Source of the DNA: CABMGU01 sp964508495
Lineage (GTDB): Archaea > Nanobdellota > Nanobdellia > Woesearchaeales > ARS49
Assembly: GCA_964508495.1 (NCBI GenBank)
Contig: CAZDUA010000010.1
Coordinates: 1-24,657 of the forward strand
Direction of reading: 5' to 3'
Length of the DNA: 24,657 bases
Positions within the stretch are counted from its first letter, which is position 1, and every line of letters starts with the position of its first letter. The translations under genes were made by a program, and so were the position numbers. The notes below the pieces were generated by a model. The model saw nothing but the letters and a program-made list of their open reading frames with translations. It did no database searches and was not told the origin of the DNA. Of this stretch, positions 14,538 through 20,742 are shown in pieces.

Positions 14538-15989
14538 TCACAAACCGCTTGTGCCTTCGGTTTTTGGCACAATCTTACTCGTACACTCCTCTGCGGCCTT
14601 TCTCATGTTCTCTGCCGTATAAATTGCTGTTCCAACAATCGCGTGCCAGCTATCGCCAGCAGCTTTTGTCGCATCATCAATCTTTCCACCCTGCGCAATA
14701 AACCCAGGAGCATAGAAGACAGGCTTAACACCCTCGGCTTCAATCATGTTCCTTACTGATTTTATAACGTCAGGCTTGTTACCCGGAACGACAAAATTGT
14801 TAACTCCTGCCCTTGCGGCAATCTTATACATTTCCGTAGCGCCCTCGTCAGTAATGAATCCGCCCTCGCTGACAGCATAAGCAGGATGCGTCATCCTTCC
14901 GCCAACAATAACTTTCAAGCCCTGATTTAACGCGTGATAAATCCACGCGCGCTCTGTCTCAGGACCCGCCTGTGGGAAGAAAATAACGGTATCAATTCCC
15001 GCATTCTTGCAAACACGAGCAAACTTTTTCCCAGTGTCAGGAATATCAGTTGCAGCCTTCTGGTGGTCGTAAATAATCGGCTTGTCAGTGTATTTTCTGG
15101 CAACTTCAACCACTTTCGGTAAACCATACGTTAAACCAAGCTCAAAGCCAACCTTGAAACCGCCAATGCCTGGCAGGTCAGCGGTTTGCTTAACAAGCTC
15201 TTCAAACTGCTCAATAGTCTCAACATCACAAGCAGGAATGACGCTTTTATCGGTAGCAATAACACGGTGTTCAAGAGACTTGTCAACCCCAATTGCTGTT
15301 TTTACTTCCTGAGTTCCATAAACTCGCAAATAATTAGCCGTCATTTCACAAGCCTTTGCAAACTCGGGCCTTTCTTTCAAAATTTCATAAATCTCAGAAA
15401 TCTTGAGAACAGACACGACTTTGGTGCCGGTTTCTTTCTCGTATTTCTCAATAGCATTAACGCCGTCAATGCCGACTTCTTGACGGTCAACAGCAATTGC
15501 AAGCACTGGATGCTGGAACGTTCCAAGCTCTCCCAAATCCTTGATTGCTTGATATTTAGCATCACCTGTTGTAAAAACATCGTCCAAATGCGCAATGCGG
15601 TTTCCGTCCTTGGGCGCACGACCCACAACACGCCCTTTGATTTTATCAGCCTGCGAAAGATTTGAAGCCTCTCCACCAGTTTTCTCAACCTTACGAGTGA
15701 AAAACCAAGGCTTATTCACGCCAATCCTGGCCAACTCCATAGAAGCAGCAATAGCAAGACCAACACCCTTCTCAGGAATACCATATAACAAATCAAAATC
15801 AATTCCTGAACCTTTGAGAGCTTCAGCATAAAAACGTCCGAGCGCTGCAGTAGTCTCTCCATCATTAAAATCACCAATGTTGATGAAATGAGGAGACAAC
15901 CTCTTATTCTTCAACTGTTTTTCATCACCAAATTTGCCTGCACTGGTTTTTAGCAAAAAATCAACGAAGTCTAGCTTAAATTGTTCCAT
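14538..15989 (-). CDS. pyrEF: UMP synthase: fused orotate phosphoribosyltransferase and OMP decarboxylase
   Basis: The 483-residue product joins the last two steps of UMP synthesis. Residues about 1-225 are the phosphoribosyltransferase: GIPEKGVGLA, then the PRPP loop RIAHLDDVFTTGDA at 131-144. Residues about 245-470 are the decarboxylase barrel: IPACDVET, FKVGFELGL with Lys279, and the catalytic stretch YDHQKAATDIPDTG. The order (transferase first) is that of animal UMP synthase. The catalytic segment reads Asp308-x2-Lys311-x3-Asp315-Ile rather than the usual Asp-x-Lys-x2-Asp-Ile, and the phosphate-binding GR of 'VGRxIY' is Gly-Thr (VGTAIY, 452-457). It may be a divergent but active subgroup. 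A GGGTGAT ribosome site supports the start. Confidence 0.88.
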   Translation of the reverse strand: MEQFKLDFVDFLLKTSAGKFGDEKQLKNKRLSPHFINIGDFNDGETTAALGRFYAEALKGSGIDFDLLYGIPEKGVGLAIAASMELARIGVNKPWFFTRKVEKTGGEASNLSQADKIKGRVVGRAPKDGNRIAHLDDVFTTGDAKYQAIKDLGELGTFQHPVLAIAVDRQEVGIDGVNAIEKYEKETGTKVVSVLKISEIYEILKERPEFAKACEMTANYLRVYGTQEVKTAIGVDKSLEHRVIATDKSVIPACDVETIEQFEELVKQTADLPGIGGFKVGFELGLTYGLPKVVEVARKYTDKPIIYDHQKAATDIPDTGKKFARVCKNAGIDTVIFFPQAGPETERAWIYHALNQGLKVIVGGRMTHPAYAVSEGGFITDEGATEMYKIAARAGVNNFVVPGNKPDVIKSVRNMIEAEGVKPVFYAPGFIAQGGKIDDATKAAGDSWHAIVGTAIYTAENMRKAAEECTSKIVPKTEGTSGL

Positions 15990-15994
15990 AACAC

Positions 15995-16001
15995 ATCACC
16001 C
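15995..16001 (-). promoter_or_regulatory. Shine-Dalgarno of pyrEF
   Basis: GGGTGAT on the minus strand, 5 nt before the ATG at 15989. Confidence 0.65.
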
Positions 16002-16023
16002 TGTAAAAGCCAGAATATGCTCC

Positions 16024-16030
16024 TATAAAA
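16024..16030 (-). promoter_or_regulatory. TATA box of the pyrEF-purO operon
   Basis: TTTTATA on the minus strand, 38 nt before the ATG, leaving a leader of about 12 nt that carries the ribosome site. Confidence 0.55.
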
Positions 16031-16053
16031 GGACTTCTTGACAAGAATATAGG

Positions 16054-16060
16054 TATTAAA
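16054..16060 (+). promoter_or_regulatory. TATA box of the structured RNA gene
   Basis: TATTAAA, starting 23 nt before the first base of the closing stem at 16077, so the RNA would begin at or near that stem. It is divergent from the pyrEF promoter. Confidence 0.5.
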
Positions 16061-16076
16061 CAATACTATGAAGTGC

Positions 16077-16194
16077 GCCGGCGCGGGGAGTTTCATGCTC
16101 CCGGCCCAAACCGCAAAGCTTTTGAACCCCGAAGCCTTTTCAGGTCACCAGAGGTTCAGTCTGGCGGGCAACCGAGTTGCCCAACGCCGGCACA
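16077..16194 (+). ncRNA. GC-rich multi-hairpin RNA, family not recognised
   Basis: A non-coding block much richer in G+C than its surroundings. A 7-bp closing stem GCCGGCG (16077-16083)/CGCCGGC (16185-16191) encloses four hairpins: GGGAG/CTCCC (16086-16102, 7-nt loop TTTCATG), a weaker GCTTT/GAAGC (16118-16135), CCAGA/TCTGG (16148-16164, 7-nt loop GGTTCAG), and GGGCAA/TTGCCC (16166-16182, loop CCGAG). A TATA box precedes it and six T residues (16195-16200) follow, so it looks like an independent plus-strand RNA gene. It is tRNA-like in plan but lacks a proper T-loop, D-loop, anticodon loop and CCA. It also lacks 5S, SRP helix 8 and RNase P signature sequences. An ACA at 16192-16194 right after the stem recalls H/ACA RNAs, though the multi-arm shape does not fit. 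Confidence 0.6.
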
Positions 16195-16200
16195 TTTTTT
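16195..16200 (+). terminator. T-run terminator of the structured RNA
   Basis: Six T residues directly after the closing stem, followed by further T-rich sequence (CTTTTGTTTC), as in archaeal intrinsic termination. Confidence 0.5.
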
Positions 16201-16271
16201 CTTTTGTTTCACTTCTTAAAGGGCCTATCGCTTGAAAACTTGGAAGATTTTCAGCTTGAGCCGTACAAAAC

Positions 16272-16280
16272 AATTAAAAA
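16272..16280 (+). promoter_or_regulatory. TATA box of the 91-aa membrane protein gene
   Basis: AATTAAAAA, centred about 26 nt before the ATG at 16302. Confidence 0.5.
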
Positions 16281-16301
16281 CAGCCAAACTATCGTAATGT
16301 C

Positions 16302-16577
16302 ATGCTTGAAAACCCAACAATAATATTCGGAATAATAGGCGGACTGGGCGGGCTATTACGCGCAGCAGTAGGAGTTAGAAAAGCATTCTTGCAAAAAAGA
16401 AAGTTTGTACCAAGCTATTTCTTAGCGACAGTTGTTGGTGCAGTAATAATAGGAGTAATAGTTGGAAGCACAATAGGAATAAACAAAGCAGTGGCGCTGT
16501 TCGCAGGATATGCAGGAACAGATTTATTGGAAGGTCTAGCGAAGAGTTTCAAGATAGCGCCGATAAGAATTGGATAA
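16302..16577 (+). CDS. Small membrane protein (91 aa), unknown function
   Basis: The product has one hydrophobic, glycine-rich segment at about 6-25 (TIIFGIIGGLGGLLRAAVGV), a short basic loop (RKAFLQKRKF), and a second long hydrophobic region at about 38-72 that could form one or two passes, with AGYAGTDLLEGLAK near the end. I do not recognise a family; small holin-like or channel-like proteins can look similar, but nothing specific supports that. The ATG lies 26 nt after a TATA box, so expression is probably leaderless and independent of the RNA gene upstream. Confidence 0.7.
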   Translation: MLENPTIIFGIIGGLGGLLRAAVGVRKAFLQKRKFVPSYFLATVVGAVIIGVIVGSTIGINKAVALFAGYAGTDLLEGLAKSFKIAPIRIG

Positions 16578-16586
16578 TACAAAGCC

Positions 16587-16593
16587 TTAAAAG
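16587..16593 (+). promoter_or_regulatory. TATA box of the 118-aa unknown gene
   Basis: TTAAAAG, centred about 26 nt before the ATG at 16616. Confidence 0.45.
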
Positions 16594-16615
16594 AAAGTGT
16601 TTTTTCTCAAAGCAG

Positions 16616-16972
16616 ATGGATTTCGTACGTGAGGCAAAAGTCTGCATAAAAGAAGAAGACAAACAAGTATACGTCATAGGCCAGATAAACCTTAAAGAAG
16701 AAAATAACCTCACATACCAGCCAAACTTTCTCGATGATACGGACCTCGGAATGAACGTTGAAAGATTTTTTGAATACCCTGCCTTTGCGAAAAGAGCTTT
16801 TTTATATCACGCAGAAACAAGAGAACAGGCAGAAAAAATAATCAAATGTTTAGAAAGCGGAAGAGGATATCTGATGCACGGAACGCCAATAATATTCACT
16901 TGCGCAGAACTAAGCGCAACGCTGGAAACAATAGCACTCGACCTCATAGAAAAATACGGAGAACTTCAGTAG
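16616..16972 (+). CDS. Soluble protein of unknown function (118 aa)
   Basis: I do not recognise it. The sequence alternates strands and helices: CIKEEDKQVYVIGQINLKEE is beta-like, and HAETREQAEKIIKCLESGRGY and ELSATLETIALDLIEKYG are helical. There is no signal peptide, membrane segment or clear active site; four or fewer cysteines are scattered. A TATA box 26 nt upstream supports the start. The next gene has its own promoter, so this appears monocistronic. Confidence 0.65.
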   Translation: MDFVREAKVCIKEEDKQVYVIGQINLKEENNLTYQPNFLDDTDLGMNVERFFEYPAFAKRAFLYHAETREQAEKIIKCLESGRGYLMHGTPIIFTCAELSATLETIALDLIEKYGELQ

Positions 16973-17015
16973 CCAGACAAAGCGGGGAATACAGACTAAT
17001 AAGTGTGTCACAATC

Positions 17016-17023
17016 TTTAAATA
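17016..17023 (+). promoter_or_regulatory. TATA box of the zincin-like relic gene
   Basis: TTTAAATA, centred about 23 nt before the ATG at 17042 and 29 nt before a second in-frame ATG at 17048. Confidence 0.5.
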
Positions 17024-17041
17024 AAGCGGGACTGCAGAAAA

Positions 17042-17728
17042 ATGCGGATGGAGCAGACGACAGCAGAAACAGTAATAAGAGCAGAATTTGATGACGCAGC
17101 GAATGCAATCGCACACTTGTTCTCTTTTACAAACTTTTCATTCAAAACTCGCAGAAAACCACGACTAGTGCTGGATACAGAAGTAAACAACGCACAATTC
17201 CTAAACGATTACGACACTTCAAGAAGGGCAATAATAATGTCGCCGGCAGATATAACCAAATACACTTTAGGAAGAGATGCAGGTAGATGCCTGTACTTCA
17301 TGGCGAACTCTGCAATCTATCAGAAAGCACGCGAATACAACAAATTACTTATTGGTATAATAAACGAAATAGAACAACTAACACCACAAGCTCTTGAACG
17401 ACAAACAAAAGCTTTCAACATGGCAACAGCACATTCCCAGCTTGAACTTGCAGTAGCACACTATTGCGGCATTGCTTACAATGAAGACGGCAGATACCAA
17501 TCGCCAAACTCAGCAGGAGTACTCACGGCAGCAGCAAACTTAAAAGAACAAACAGACGAAGCAGACCTTCAAAGAGAATTCCTCATAGCCAACGCGCAAG
17601 GAATGAAAATTGCAGAAATCCTATACGACAATTTCGGTCCAGAAGTATTCAGACCAATACCAAGACTCGGAGTCCAAGAGGCAGGAGAACGAATACGTCT
17701 TCTAACAGATATTGACATACTACAATAG
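17042..17728 (+). CDS. Unknown protein, possibly a degenerate zincin-type peptidase
   Basis: The 228-residue product is soluble and has no close family I can name. Residues 62-86 read as a strand then helix (RRAIIMSPADITKYTLGRDAG), and the GRDAGR at 77-82 falls where zincin metallopeptidases of similar layout have HExxH (Arg-Asp-Ala-Gly-Arg instead of His-Glu-x-x-His). If the comparison is right, the zinc ligands are lost and the protein is an inactive relative. The following helices (YQKAREYNKLLIGIINEIE; HSQLELAVAHYCGIAYNEDG) are compatible with such a fold. This is a visual analogy only. A TATA box fits a leaderless start at 17042 or 17048. Confidence 0.6.
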   Translation: MRMEQTTAETVIRAEFDDAANAIAHLFSFTNFSFKTRRKPRLVLDTEVNNAQFLNDYDTSRRAIIMSPADITKYTLGRDAGRCLYFMANSAIYQKAREYNKLLIGIINEIEQLTPQALERQTKAFNMATAHSQLELAVAHYCGIAYNEDGRYQSPNSAGVLTAAANLKEQTDEADLQREFLIANAQGMKIAEILYDNFGPEVFRPIPRLGVQEAGERIRLLTDIDILQ

Positions 17729-17763
17729 TCAAAAAGTTTTGACTCAAATTCTCAAGAGACAAA

Positions 17764-17771
17764 TTATATAT
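17764..17771 (+). promoter_or_regulatory. TATA box of the HAD hydrolase gene
   Basis: TTATATAT, centred about 27 nt before the ATG at 17795. Confidence 0.6.
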
Positions 17772-17794
17772 GCAAAGCCCTATTACTTCCAAAC

Positions 17795-18466
17795 ATGATA
17801 AAAGCGATATTTTTTGATTTGGACAACACACTCATAGACTTCATGAAAATGAAAAGAGCGGCAAGCGAAGCAGGAATAGAAGCGATGATAGCAGCGGGAG
17901 TAAAACTAAACAAAGAAGAAGCGATGAAACTACTATATGAGTTATACGACCATTACGGCATAGAACACCAGCAAATATTCCAAGAATTTTTGATAAGAAC
18001 ACAAAACAACATTGATTACAAAATTTTAGCAGCAGCAATAGTTGCGTACAGAAAAGCAAGAACAGTGCTTGCAGAACCATACCACGGAGTAATGCCGACA
18101 CTGTTGAAGCTAAAACAAAAAGGGCTAAAACTAGCAATAGTGTCAGACGCGCCAATACTCCAAGCATGGACGAGACTAACAGAAATGAAAATACAAGACT
18201 TCTTCGATACAGTAGTCACGTTTGAGGACACAGGAGAAAAAAAGCCAAGCAAAAAACCATTCCAAAAAGCACTAGAACAGCTAAACGTCAAACCAGAAGA
18301 AGTACTCCACGTTGGAGACTGGCCTGAAAGAGACATACTAGGAGCACAATCACTAGGCATCAAAACTGCATTCGCAAAATACGGAGCACTAAAACCCTCG
18401 ACAGTAAAAGCAGACTACGAATTAAACAAAATAGAAGACTTATTGCTATTTACACCAGGTAACTAA
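17795..18466 (+). CDS. HAD-superfamily phosphatase
   Basis: A 223-residue haloacid dehalogenase-type hydrolase. Motif I is FFDLDNTLID with nucleophile Asp8 and acid Asp10; a helical cap follows (about 15-95); motif II is AIVSDAP with Ser117; motif III is the Lys in GEKKPSKKPF (Lys150); motif IV is HVGDWPERDILGA with Asp175 and Asp180 for magnesium. All catalytic residues are present, so it is probably active on a small phosphorylated metabolite. Its layout resembles phosphoglycolate phosphatase and pyrimidine 5'-nucleotidase relatives, but the substrate cannot be read from sequence. It is leaderless behind a TATA box. The last 21 nt overlap the convergent secreted-protein gene. Confidence 0.9.
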   Translation: MIKAIFFDLDNTLIDFMKMKRAASEAGIEAMIAAGVKLNKEEAMKLLYELYDHYGIEHQQIFQEFLIRTQNNIDYKILAAAIVAYRKARTVLAEPYHGVMPTLLKLKQKGLKLAIVSDAPILQAWTRLTEMKIQDFFDTVVTFEDTGEKKPSKKPFQKALEQLNVKPEEVLHVGDWPERDILGAQSLGIKTAFAKYGALKPSTVKADYELNKIEDLLLFTPGN

Positions 18467-19156
18467 AGGAGTAACTTCAGATTCAGTCAAATAAAACGCG
18501 CGCATTCCAGGCTTCAAATTATTCGTGTCATAAAAGAAACTGCCATACGCAGCATCAATAATACGAATGTTACCGCCACCAAAAGCACAACGCGACTTCT
18601 CAAACTGCAAAGCACGCTGTTCAGGCAAATAACGCTTAAACTGGCCCAACTCCAAACCCCTCCACTTACCAGCATCCAAAATAAGCAAAGCACCCTTTGA
18701 CTTAGGCTTTTCAGCAACAACCGCGGAAGTTACCGGAGACGAAGTGGGAACCTGAGGGAAAACATACGGACTGCAGCACCAATAAACTTCAGCAGTCTTC
18801 TCACAACCAGCCCACGTCAATAAAGCATCAAACTCTTGGCCGGCCAAAACAGCCATGCCCTGACACTTATTCTGCTTCCAACGCCAAGAAAACCAAGGCT
18901 CAAAAGATAAGGACTCAAGCATGCACCAATTACCAAAACAAGTGCCGAGACTTATCTCATCATTCTCACAAAAAGCATTGCCATTGGCATCAATGCAGCA
19001 ACCAAGATCATCAGCACCAACAACGCCAATTTTTTGAACGCGCTCACACATCACCTGAGAAAACTGTCCAGGAGAAATGCTAGCAACAGGACTGTCAACA
19101 TAAATGCTTGCATAAACAGGCAGTGCCAATAACAAGAACAACACCAACTTTTTCAT
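18446..19156 (-). CDS. Secreted cysteine-rich protein, unknown function
   Basis: From ATG 19156 the product begins MKKLVLFLLLALPVYASIYV, a clear Sec signal peptide. The mature part holds about a dozen cysteines, including two CC pairs, in a tryptophan-rich region up to about residue 130 (for example CCIDANGNAFCEND, CFGNWCMLES, VYWCCSPYVF), then a short Pro/Ser/Thr linker and a less Cys-rich C-terminal half (LLILDAGKWRGLELGQFKRY). Several disulfide bonds in an extracellular protein are likely. An ATG at 19162 would add two residues; 19156 is preferred because the TATA box is 26 nt upstream of it. The gene overlaps the HAD gene by 21 nt. The family is not recognised. Confidence 0.72.
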   Translation of the reverse strand: MKKLVLFLLLALPVYASIYVDSPVASISPGQFSQVMCERVQKIGVVGADDLGCCIDANGNAFCENDEISLGTCFGNWCMLESLSFEPWFSWRWKQNKCQGMAVLAGQEFDALLTWAGCEKTAEVYWCCSPYVFPQVPTSSPVTSAVVAEKPKSKGALLILDAGKWRGLELGQFKRYLPEQRALQFEKSRCAFGGGNIRIIDAAYGSFFYDTNNLKPGMRAFYLTESEVTPLVTWCK

Positions 19157-19177
19157 AAGCATACGCTCGGGAGCGCC

Positions 19178-19186
19178 TTATATAAA
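19178..19186 (-). promoter_or_regulatory. TATA box of the secreted Cys-rich gene
   Basis: TTTATATAA on the minus strand, 26 nt before ATG 19156. A small palindrome CGCTC-GG-GAGCG (19164-19175) lies between box and start and could be an operator. Confidence 0.55.
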
Positions 19187-19213
19187 TGTTGTCTAGAAAA
19201 ACCGAGCAAAACA

Positions 19214-19220
19214 TTAAAAA
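19214..19220 (+). promoter_or_regulatory. TATA box of the HTH-Nudix gene
   Basis: TTAAAAA, about 26 nt before ATG 19243. It makes 19243, not the upstream ATG at 19186, the likely start. Confidence 0.5.
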
Positions 19221-19242
19221 CAGCCCAATATTAACCAATTCA

Positions 19243-19506
19243 ATGGAAACACAACACAGAATCTTTGAATTATTCATCAACAAAAGAAGACTAAGATTCT
19301 CAGAAATAGAAAAAGCGCTTGACATCAAAAGCAACACCTTAGCATACCACCTTGACGGAATGGTAAAAGAAGGCATCCTAAAAAAAGATGAAGACGATTA
19401 TGTCCTGACCGTGCAAGGCGAAGGAATGATGCCATTCTTCGCGCACGCGACAAAAAAAAGAAGTAGGCGTACTTCCAGTAGTACTAGCAGCAATAGTCAA
19501 CAATGA
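19243..19506 (+). CDS. Winged-helix DNA-binding part of a split HTH-Nudix gene
   Basis: From ATG 19243 (METQHRIFELF) the frame encodes a winged helix-turn-helix: LRFSEIEKALDIKSNTLAYH is the turn-helix core and LDGMVKEGILKKDEDDYVLT the wing, as in ArsR/MarR-like archaeal regulators. After AHATKK the frame passes an A8 tract (19452-19459), becomes a low-complexity Arg/Ser/Thr tail and stops at 19506. In the next frame the sequence from 19460 continues EVGVLPVVLAAIVNNDQILM straight into the Nudix domain. Removing one A would give a single HTH-Nudix protein. The tail in this frame is therefore probably not the natural C-terminus. Confidence 0.65.
   Translation: METQHRIFELFINKRRLRFSEIEKALDIKSNTLAYHLDGMVKEGILKKDEDDYVLTVQGEGMMPFFAHATKKRSRRTSSSTSSNSQQ
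19452..19459 (+). other. A8 tract at the HTH-to-Nudix frame change
   Basis: Eight A residues; seven would keep the HTH and Nudix parts in one frame. Possible explanations are a sequencing or assembly indel, a real inactivating mutation, or slippage of RNA polymerase or ribosome on the tract. Confidence 0.6.
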
Positions 19507-19933
19507 CCAAATACTAATGCTAAAACGCAAAAAAAGACCCTACCAAGGATACTGGGCGCTTCCAGGAGGAAAACTACACCTGCCAGAAAGCATACCAGAA
19601 TGCGCGCTAAGAGAAGTAAAAGAAGAAACAGGACTAGACTGCGAGTTTTCTCACATTGCGTCCATAATACACGAAAGAGTCAAAGAAAACGACACGTACA
19701 AACACGCGTTCATACTGTTCTTAACAGTCCTGAAGCCCAAATCAACCCAACTAAAAGAAAGCGATGAAGGAAAACTAGAATGGTTCCCATTAAAGAATCT
19801 GCAGCCTGAGAGAATCATACCATCAGACTACCATATGATAAAAGACCACATCAAAGCAATATCAAACATTACTTGCGTAATAATGGAAGAAAAAGAAGAA
19901 AAAATAATAAAATTTGAGCAGTCTAAAACTTAG
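19460..19933 (+). CDS. Nudix hydrolase domain (3' part of the split HTH-Nudix gene)
   Basis: A Nudix domain that hydrolyses a nucleoside diphosphate linked to another group. The Nudix box is complete: GGKLHLPESIPECALREV followed by KEETGL, that is Gly-x5-Glu-x7-Arg-Glu-x-x-Glu-Glu-x-Gly. The N-terminal strand VVLAAIVNNDQILMLKRKKR, needed for the fold, lies upstream of the first ATG (19517), in frame from 19460 right behind the A8 tract. This shows that the domain depends on the preceding frame. Fusions of winged-helix and Nudix domains occur in regulators of NAD, sugar or nucleotide metabolism; which ligand applies here is unknown. The 3' end overlaps the convergent membrane protein gene by 11 nt. 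Confidence 0.8.
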   Translation, partial: EVGVLPVVLAAIVNNDQILMLKRKKRPYQGYWALPGGKLHLPESIPECALREVKEETGLDCEFSHIASIIHERVKENDTYKHAFILFLTVLKPKSTQLKESDEGKLEWFPLKNLQPERIIPSDYHMIKDHIKAISNITCVIMEEKEEKIIKFEQSKT

Positions 19934-20222
19934 ATGCGAACTTGCCCAAAATTGGCGTTACTTTTTCTTTGCCGCTGAACGCGTTAACAACGCTGATAAT
20001 CCAGAGGATGAAACACACAATGTTCCAAACTGGAAGCAAAGGAATAGTAATGACCAGAATTGTCAGAACAATAGATCCGACAACCATTGCGATACCCAAT
20101 GCCAAACCCTGCTTAGCATAGAACATCACATACTTGTCCTTCTTCTTCATCAAGATTGCCAGAATAAAACCTAGTATCGGCAATGTTCCAATGAACGCCC
20201 AACCTGTATCTGCTTTAGCCAT
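19923..20222 (-). CDS. DUF4870/Tic20-like small membrane protein
   Basis: The 99-residue product has three hydrophobic segments at about 9-25, 41-62 and 63-82. DKYVMFYAKQGLALGIAMVV before the second, and LWIISVVNAFSGKEKVTPIL near the end, match the DUF4870/Tic20-like pattern ('FHA+QGL.l.i....ilwi..iv.A..GK...iP.iG'). The molecular function of that family is not established. A strong GAGGTGAT ribosome site 5 nt before the ATG fixes the start, and a TATA box (TTTTAAAC) at 20261-20268 gives a leader of about 17 nt. It converges on the Nudix gene with an 11-nt overlap. Confidence 0.8.
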   Translation of the reverse strand: MAKADTGWAFIGTLPILGFILAILMKKKDKYVMFYAKQGLALGIAMVVGSIVLTILVITIPLLPVWNIVCFILWIISVVNAFSGKEKVTPILGKFASKF

Positions 20223-20227
20223 ATAAA

Positions 20228-20235
20228 ATCACCTC
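20228..20235 (-). promoter_or_regulatory. Strong Shine-Dalgarno of the DUF4870-like gene
   Basis: GAGGTGAT on the minus strand, 5 nt before the ATG at 20222: a full match to the archaeal 16S anti-SD. Confidence 0.7.
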
Positions 20236-20260
20236 TTATGAGAATAAGTTAAACTAAGCG

Positions 20261-20268
20261 GTTTAAAA
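20261..20268 (-). promoter_or_regulatory. TATA box of the DUF4870-like gene
   Basis: TTTTAAAC on the minus strand, about 43 nt before the ATG. Confidence 0.45.
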
Positions 20269-20271
20269 GAG

Positions 20272-20655
20272 TTACGGTTGCTGAGCACTCTTTGAAGAGC
20301 TTTCAACCGCTTTAAGACGCTTAGTCAAACCACTCTCAACACTACGCGTCTGAGGAAGAATACGCAATTTGCCATCAATTTGACGAACAACTATGTAATT
20401 CCACGTTTGCATAGTCTCGTACTTGGGCGCTTCCTGCCTGACAAACTCCTCAGCCCTCCGGCCAGTTACAACATACTCGCCATTCTCAGACTCCAAACCA
20501 CTATCCGGCAAACGCTCAAGACTGCCGAGCAAAAGATCGCCGAGCTGTCCTGCCACCTTATTTTTTCCCCGGTACACCTCAACAACCCGTGAATCATCAT
20601 TCGGAAAATAAACAGTATACGATCCGGCGTTTGTCTGAACAACAGATTTTTTCAT
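20272..20655 (-). CDS. Soluble protein of unknown function (127 aa)
   Basis: From ATG 20655 the product begins MKKSVVQTNAGSYTVYFPND, then beta-strands (RVVEVYRGKNKVAGQLGDLL), a helical region with GRRAEEFVRQEAPKYE, another strand (NYIVVRQIDGKLRIL) and a charged, Ser-rich C-terminal tail. No signal peptide, membrane segment or catalytic motif is visible and I do not recognise the family. A TTG at 20661 would add two residues; ATG 20655 is preferred since a TATA box (GTTTATTAA, 20678-20686) lies 27 nt upstream. Confidence 0.62.
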   Translation of the reverse strand: MKKSVVQTNAGSYTVYFPNDDSRVVEVYRGKNKVAGQLGDLLLGSLERLPDSGLESENGEYVVTGRRAEEFVRQEAPKYETMQTWNYIVVRQIDGKLRILPQTRSVESGLTKRLKAVESSSKSAQQP

Positions 20656-20677
20656 AAACAAAGCGCAAAAACACCAG

Positions 20678-20686
20678 TTAATAAAC
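20678..20686 (-). promoter_or_regulatory. TATA box of the 127-aa unknown gene
   Basis: GTTTATTAA on the minus strand, 27 nt before ATG 20655. Confidence 0.45.
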
Positions 20687-20700
20687 TTTTTGACATAACC

Positions 20701-20739
20701 TTTATATTCATAGAAAAAGTAAACAAGTAAAAAAGAGGT
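20701..20739 (+). promoter_or_regulatory. TATA box and Shine-Dalgarno of pgi
   Basis: TTTATATTC at 20701-20709 and AGAGGT at 20734-20739, 3 nt before the ATG at 20743. The leader is short, about 12 nt. Confidence 0.55.
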
Positions 20740-20742
20740 ACA

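Noticed and set aside
16077..16194. tRNA gene, either strand
   Set aside because: The 7-bp closing stem and 5-7-5 hairpins tempt, and on the minus strand a GGGC arm with GG in the loop and a CTGAACC loop resemble D and anticodon arms. But no arm has a TTCRANY T-loop, U33 or purine 37 fails on one strand or the other, and no CCA follows. The TATA box and T-run point to the plus strand.
19186..19242. Upstream ATG as start of the HTH gene
   Set aside because: It lies in the divergent promoter region and upstream of the TATA box at 19214-19220; ATG 19243 fits the transcription start.
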